The position numbers and the translations under genes are program-made. The notes beneath the pieces were generated by a model. That model saw only the letters and a program-made list of their open reading frames with translations. It was not told the origin of the DNA and did no database searches. From NCBI RefSeq assembly GCF_008365315.1, contig NZ_CP043506.1, positions 2,717,001-2,781,000 on the forward strand: a DNA stretch of 64,000 nt, in the 5' to 3' direction. Of the stretch, positions 61,342 through 64,000 are shown piece after piece. Source of the stretch: Acetobacter vaccinii (GTDB lineage: Bacteria; Pseudomonadota; Alphaproteobacteria; Acetobacterales; Acetobacteraceae). Numbering within the stretch: position 1 is the stretch's first letter; every line of letters starts with the position of its first letter.

Positions 61342-62652
61342 ATGAGTGTGTCGCTAAGCGAAGGCAAGCAGACTACCGCCACCATTTCACTCGGTGGCCA
61401 AACCGCGGAGATGCCTGTCCTTACGGGCACCCTGGGCCCGGATGTCATTGATATCCGCAAACTTCCGGCGCAACTGAATGTCTTCACCTTCGACCCCGGC
61501 TATGGGGAGACAGCGTCCTGCACCAGCAAGATCACCTTTATTGATGGTGACGAAGGCGTACTGCTGCATCGTGGCTACCCCATTGCCCAGCTTGCTGAAG
61601 AAGCCACCTTTGAAGAAGTGATCTACCTGCTTCTCAACGGTGAACTGCCCACGGCTGAAGAATACAGCACCTTCACGCATACGCTGACCAACCACACCCT
61701 GCTGCACGAACAGATCCGCAACTTCTTCAACGGTTTCCGTCGTGACGCCCACCCCATGGCCATTCTGTGCGGCACGGTTGGCGCTCTGTCCGCCTTCTAC
61801 CCCGACGCCAACGACATTGCCGTCCCCGCCAACCGCGACCTGGCCGCCATGCGCCTGATTGCCAAGCTGCCCACAATCGCAGCCTGGGCCTATAAATACA
61901 CGCAGGGCGAAGCCTTCATCTATCCGCGTAACGACCTGAACTACGCGGAAAACTTCCTGTCCATGATGTTTGGCCGCCAGTCCGAGCCTTACAAGATGAA
62001 CCCCGTTCTGGCCCGCGCCATGAACCGGATCCTGATCCTGCACGCCGACCACGAGCAGAATGCCTCCACCTCCACCGTGCGTCTGGCCGGGTCCACGGGG
62101 GCCAACCCGTTTGCCTGTATTGCCGCAGGCATTGCTGCCCTGTGGGGACCCGCCCATGGCGGCGCGAACGAAGCCGTGCTGAAAATGCTGGCCCATATTG
62201 GCAAGAAGGAAAACATTCCTGCCTTTATCGAGCAGGTGAAGGACAAGAACAGCGGCGTCAAGCTGATGGGCTTTGGCCACCGGGTTTACAAAAACTTCGA
62301 CCCGCGCGCCAAGATCATGCAGCAGACCTGCCACGAAGTGCTGTCCGAACTCGGCATCAAGGACGACCCGCTGCTTGACCTGGCGATCGAACTTGAAAAC
62401 ATCGCCCTGAACGACAGCTACTTTGTCCAGCGCAAGCTGTACCCGAATGTTGACTTCTATTCCGGCATCATTCTCAAGGCCATGGGCATTCCCACCAGCA
62501 TGTTCACGGTGCTGTTCGCCCTTGCCCGCACAACCGGCTGGGTCAGCCAGTGGAAAGAAATGATCGAAGAACCCGGCCAGCGGATTTCCCGCCCCCGCCA
62601 GCTTTATATTGGCGAGACGGAACGCAATTTTGTGCCGTTGAACAAGCGCTGA
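61342..62652 (+). CDS. gltA: Citrate synthase (type II, hexameric; AarA)
   Basis: A 436-residue citrate synthase condensing acetyl-CoA and oxaloacetate. Catalytic elements are [10 protein letters not shown] (His), GFGHRVYKN (His) and the Asp region [13 protein letters not shown]; the N-terminal beta-sheet domain ([19 protein letters not shown]) marks the type II form of Gram-negatives. AGAGGAAAG is three to eleven bases upstream. It is the counterpart of A. aceti AarA, linked to acetic acid resistance, and with aarC nearby it helps burn acetate. It ends at a strong terminator. Confidence 0.96.
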   Translation: MSVSLSEGKQTTATISLGGQTAEMPVLTGTLGPDVIDIRKLPAQLNVFTFDPGYGETASCTSKITFIDGDEGVLLHRGYPIAQLAEEATFEEVIYLLLNGELPTAEEYSTFTHTLTNHTLLHEQIRNFFNGFRRDAHPMAILCGTVGALSAFYPDANDIAVPANRDLAAMRLIAKLPTIAAWAYKYTQGEAFIYPRNDLNYAENFLSMMFGRQSEPYKMNPVLARAMNRILILHADHEQNASTSTVRLAGSTGANPFACIAAGIAALWGPAHGGANEAVLKMLAHIGKKENIPAFIEQVKDKNSGVKLMGFGHRVYKNFDPRAKIMQQTCHEVLSELGIKDDPLLDLAIELENIALNDSYFVQRKLYPNVDFYSGIILKAMGIPTSMFTVLFALARTTGWVSQWKEMIEEPGQRISRPRQLYIGETERNFVPLNKR

Positions 62653-62688
62653 ACACACGCCTAACAGTGTCATCCAGCGTTGCATAAG

Positions 62689-62726
62689 GGGGTGCCCACT
62701 GGCTTGGTGGGCACCCCGTTTTGTTT
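62689..62726 (+). terminator. Rho-independent terminator of the citrate synthase gene
   Basis: Perfect 11-bp stem GGGGTGCCCAC/GTGGGCACCCC with a 7-base loop, followed by GTTTTGTTT, 37 bp past the stop. Confidence 0.88.
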
Positions 62727-62755
62727 AATACGGTCAACACCCACCCACAGGGCAT

Positions 62756-62790
62756 AAAAAAAACCACTCCTCTTCCACACGGTATGGAAG
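62756..62790 (-). terminator. Possible terminator of the small hypothetical gene
   Basis: On the minus strand CTTCCATA pairs with TGTGGAAG (one G-T pair) around a 3-base loop. A run of eight T follows after eight bases. The separation makes it a weak candidate. Confidence 0.4.
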
Positions 62791-62884
62791 ACAAGCGGTT
62801 CCTGAATTCTACGGCCAGTCCCTGATCAGCGCGCTGGGTGCTTCATCAACAAACCGGCGCTGATAGACTTGCAGGCAGGCAACG

Positions 62885-63142
62885 TTAGCAGTTGCAGCCT
62901 GGGGTTTCGCCCGTGCTCTGGCGCACGATGTGGTGGTCGATCCATTCCGACACAAGACGACGTGCTTCGCTCAGAGAGGCTTCGGGGTGGTGGATACGGT
63001 ACAAGGTTGTGCATGTATCAAACGCCGCGACATCTTCTGTCCCGACATCGCGAAGCTCTCTGTAGGCTGTAATAACCGCCTGTTCGCACCGCCGTGCGAT
63101 ACGGGCTTTCGCGCCCTTACGCACGATCTGAACTTGCTCCAT
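62885..63142 (-). CDS. Small protein of unknown function
   Basis: An 85-residue, mostly helical and charged protein (MEQVQIVRKGAKARI at the start, ending CNC). The middle is polar with HHPEASLSEARRLVSEW, possibly an amphipathic helix. No family recognised. The ATG at 63142 has AGGTGG nine bases upstream; a GTG 10 codons earlier lacks such a site. The tail cysteines could bind metal, but this is a guess. It is divergent from pyrE across 270 bp of non-coding sequence. Confidence 0.65.
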   Translation of the reverse strand: MEQVQIVRKGAKARIARRCEQAVITAYRELRDVGTEDVAAFDTCTTLYRIHHPEASLSEARRLVSEWIDHHIVRQSTGETPGCNC

Positions 63143-63412
63143 GGTCACATACCACCTTTTATTGATAACCACTCTTAACTTGTTTTTATCTAGCGCCTGA
63201 ACCCCCTGCGGCGCAAGTTAACAATCCCGTTTCCTGGCCATGACATCATCACAAGTTTTTACACTTTGGTGTTTTTGCAACACTAGACTTGAGCATGCCC
63301 GCAAACAGCCCGACAGGCAGGGACAGCACACAACAGGCATGGATTTTCGGCGCCTGTAAGGCTATGCCAAGCACATAATCTCCTTTTTCCAAGTTATTCC
63401 AAGGACCATTCC

Positions 63413-64000
63413 ATGACATCACCCGCTGGCATCGGCTCGCCCGCATCCATAGAAAACAGCGAATGGGACCGCGACGCCGCCCTGACGACAGCCCGCCTGC
63501 TGCTGGAAATCAAGGCCGTCAACTTCCGCCCCGAAGACCCGTACACCCTGACATCGGGCTGGAAGTCCCCTGTTTACATCGACTGCCGCCGGATCATCTT
63601 CTTCCCTCGCGCCCGCGCCAAAATCATGGAACTGGGGGTTGAAAAAATTGGCCGCCATGTGGGCTACGAAAGCATAGAAGCCGTTGTGGGGGGTGAAACA
63701 GCAGGTATTCCATTTGCTGCCTGGATGGCCGACCGCATGCTGCTGCCCATGGCCTATGTGCGTAAAAAGCCCAAAGGCTTTGGCCGCAACGCCCAGATTG
63801 AAGGCGATGTGCCAGAAGGCATGCGCACCCTGCTGGTGGAAGACCTGACAACCGACGGCGGCTCCAAGGTGCAGTTTGCCAAAGCCCTGCGCAATGCGGG
63901 TGCTGTGGTCAACCATGCCTTTGTTGTCTTCTACTACGGTGTGTTCCCCGGTGCGCAGCATACGCTGGCGGAAATGGATGTCTCCCTCCATTCCCTGTGC
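63413..64000 (+). CDS. pyrE: Orotate phosphoribosyltransferase (first 196 residues; runs off the window)
   Basis: Adds the ribose phosphate to orotate in pyrimidine synthesis. Visible: [20 protein letters not shown] substrate region, [28 protein letters not shown] and the PRPP loop [14 protein letters not shown] near 138-151. AAGGA is seven bases before the ATG. The window ends in frame before the stop, so the C-terminal few tens of residues are missing. The N-terminal ~25 residues are extra relative to the E. coli enzyme. Confidence 0.95.
   Translation, partial: MTSPAGIGSPASIENSEWDRDAALTTARLLLEIKAVNFRPEDPYTLTSGWKSPVYIDCRRIIFFPRARAKIMELGVEKIGRHVGYESIEAVVGGETAGIPFAAWMADRMLLPMAYVRKKPKGFGRNAQIEGDVPEGMRTLLVEDLTTDGGSKVQFAKALRNAGAVVNHAFVVFYYGVFPGAQHTLAEMDVSLHSLC

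Overview
This 64 kb window is ordinary, densely packed, GC-rich chromosome of an alphaproteobacterium, almost certainly an acetic acid bacterium (Acetobacteraceae, Acetobacter or a close relative). The strongest pointers are a succinyl-CoA:acetate CoA-transferase very close to Acetobacter aceti AarC (including the catalytic Glu at residue 294) lying 2 kb from a citrate synthase (AarA), an alphaproteobacterial-type SOS operator (GAAC-N7-GAAC) in front of lexA, and alphaproteobacterial neighbourhoods such as lysC//ubiG, grxC-DUF1178, bolA//dnaJ-cobS-cobT, sdhE-mfd//recG, and miaB-phoH-ybeY-corC-dsbA-smc. I see no insertion sequence, prophage, CRISPR array or rRNA. One tRNA, Leu(GAG), is present.

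Layout. 0-7.2 kb: 5' part of lysC, divergent ubiG, a DUF2147 protein, the comF-grxC-DUF1178 group, an NDUFAF5-like methyltransferase, and the galU-pgm sugar-nucleotide operon. 7.2-13.1 kb: a non-coding stretch with tRNA-Leu, lipB, the bolA/LolA-like pair, and dnaJ-cobS-cobT. 13.1-16 kb: a gene-free stretch of 446 bp with inverted repeats, then a PLP decarboxylase/bile-acid-symporter-family pair that looks accessory. 16-25.7 kb: an exported protein of unknown function, mfd-sdhE, recG and the thiOSGE operon. 25.8-29.5 kb: DUF3429, eno, an FtsB/DivIC-like protein, rpmG and lexA with its SOS box. 29.6-34.2 kb: the biotin cluster bioF-bioH-bioCD (a BioC-BioD fusion) divergent from bioA. 34.3-47.5 kb: a lipoprotein, uvrC-pgsA, a dipeptidase, xthA, tamA-tamB and a PlsC-type acyltransferase. 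47.6-57.6 kb: miaB-phoH-ybeY-corC-dsbA-smc and a secreted protein. 57.7-64 kb: aarC, a metallophosphoesterase, chorismate mutase, sixA-like, gltA/aarA, a small hypothetical gene and the 5' part of pyrE.

How the genes work together. Most are housekeeping: DNA repair (mfd, recG, uvrC, xthA, lexA, smc), cofactors (lipoate, thiamin thiazole branch, biotin, ubiquinone), envelope (tamAB, galU/pgm, pgsA, plsC, LolA-like) and translation or RNA maturation (miaB, ybeY, rpmG, tRNA-Leu). The most lineage-specific theme is the aarC/sixA/aarA group: AarC moves CoA from succinyl-CoA to acetate and so replaces succinyl-CoA synthetase, and citrate synthase then consumes the acetyl-CoA, letting the citric acid cycle detoxify acetate.

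No clearly new multigene system was found. The observations most worth a second look are the BioC-BioD fusion, a possible 13-residue leader peptide with a strong ribosome binding site coupled by a GTGA overlap to the metallophosphoesterase, a sigma-54-like GG-N10-GC site upstream of aarC, a lipobox on a LolA-like protein, a Tat-like signal on the DsbA homologue, and clustered hairpins in two gene-free stretches.
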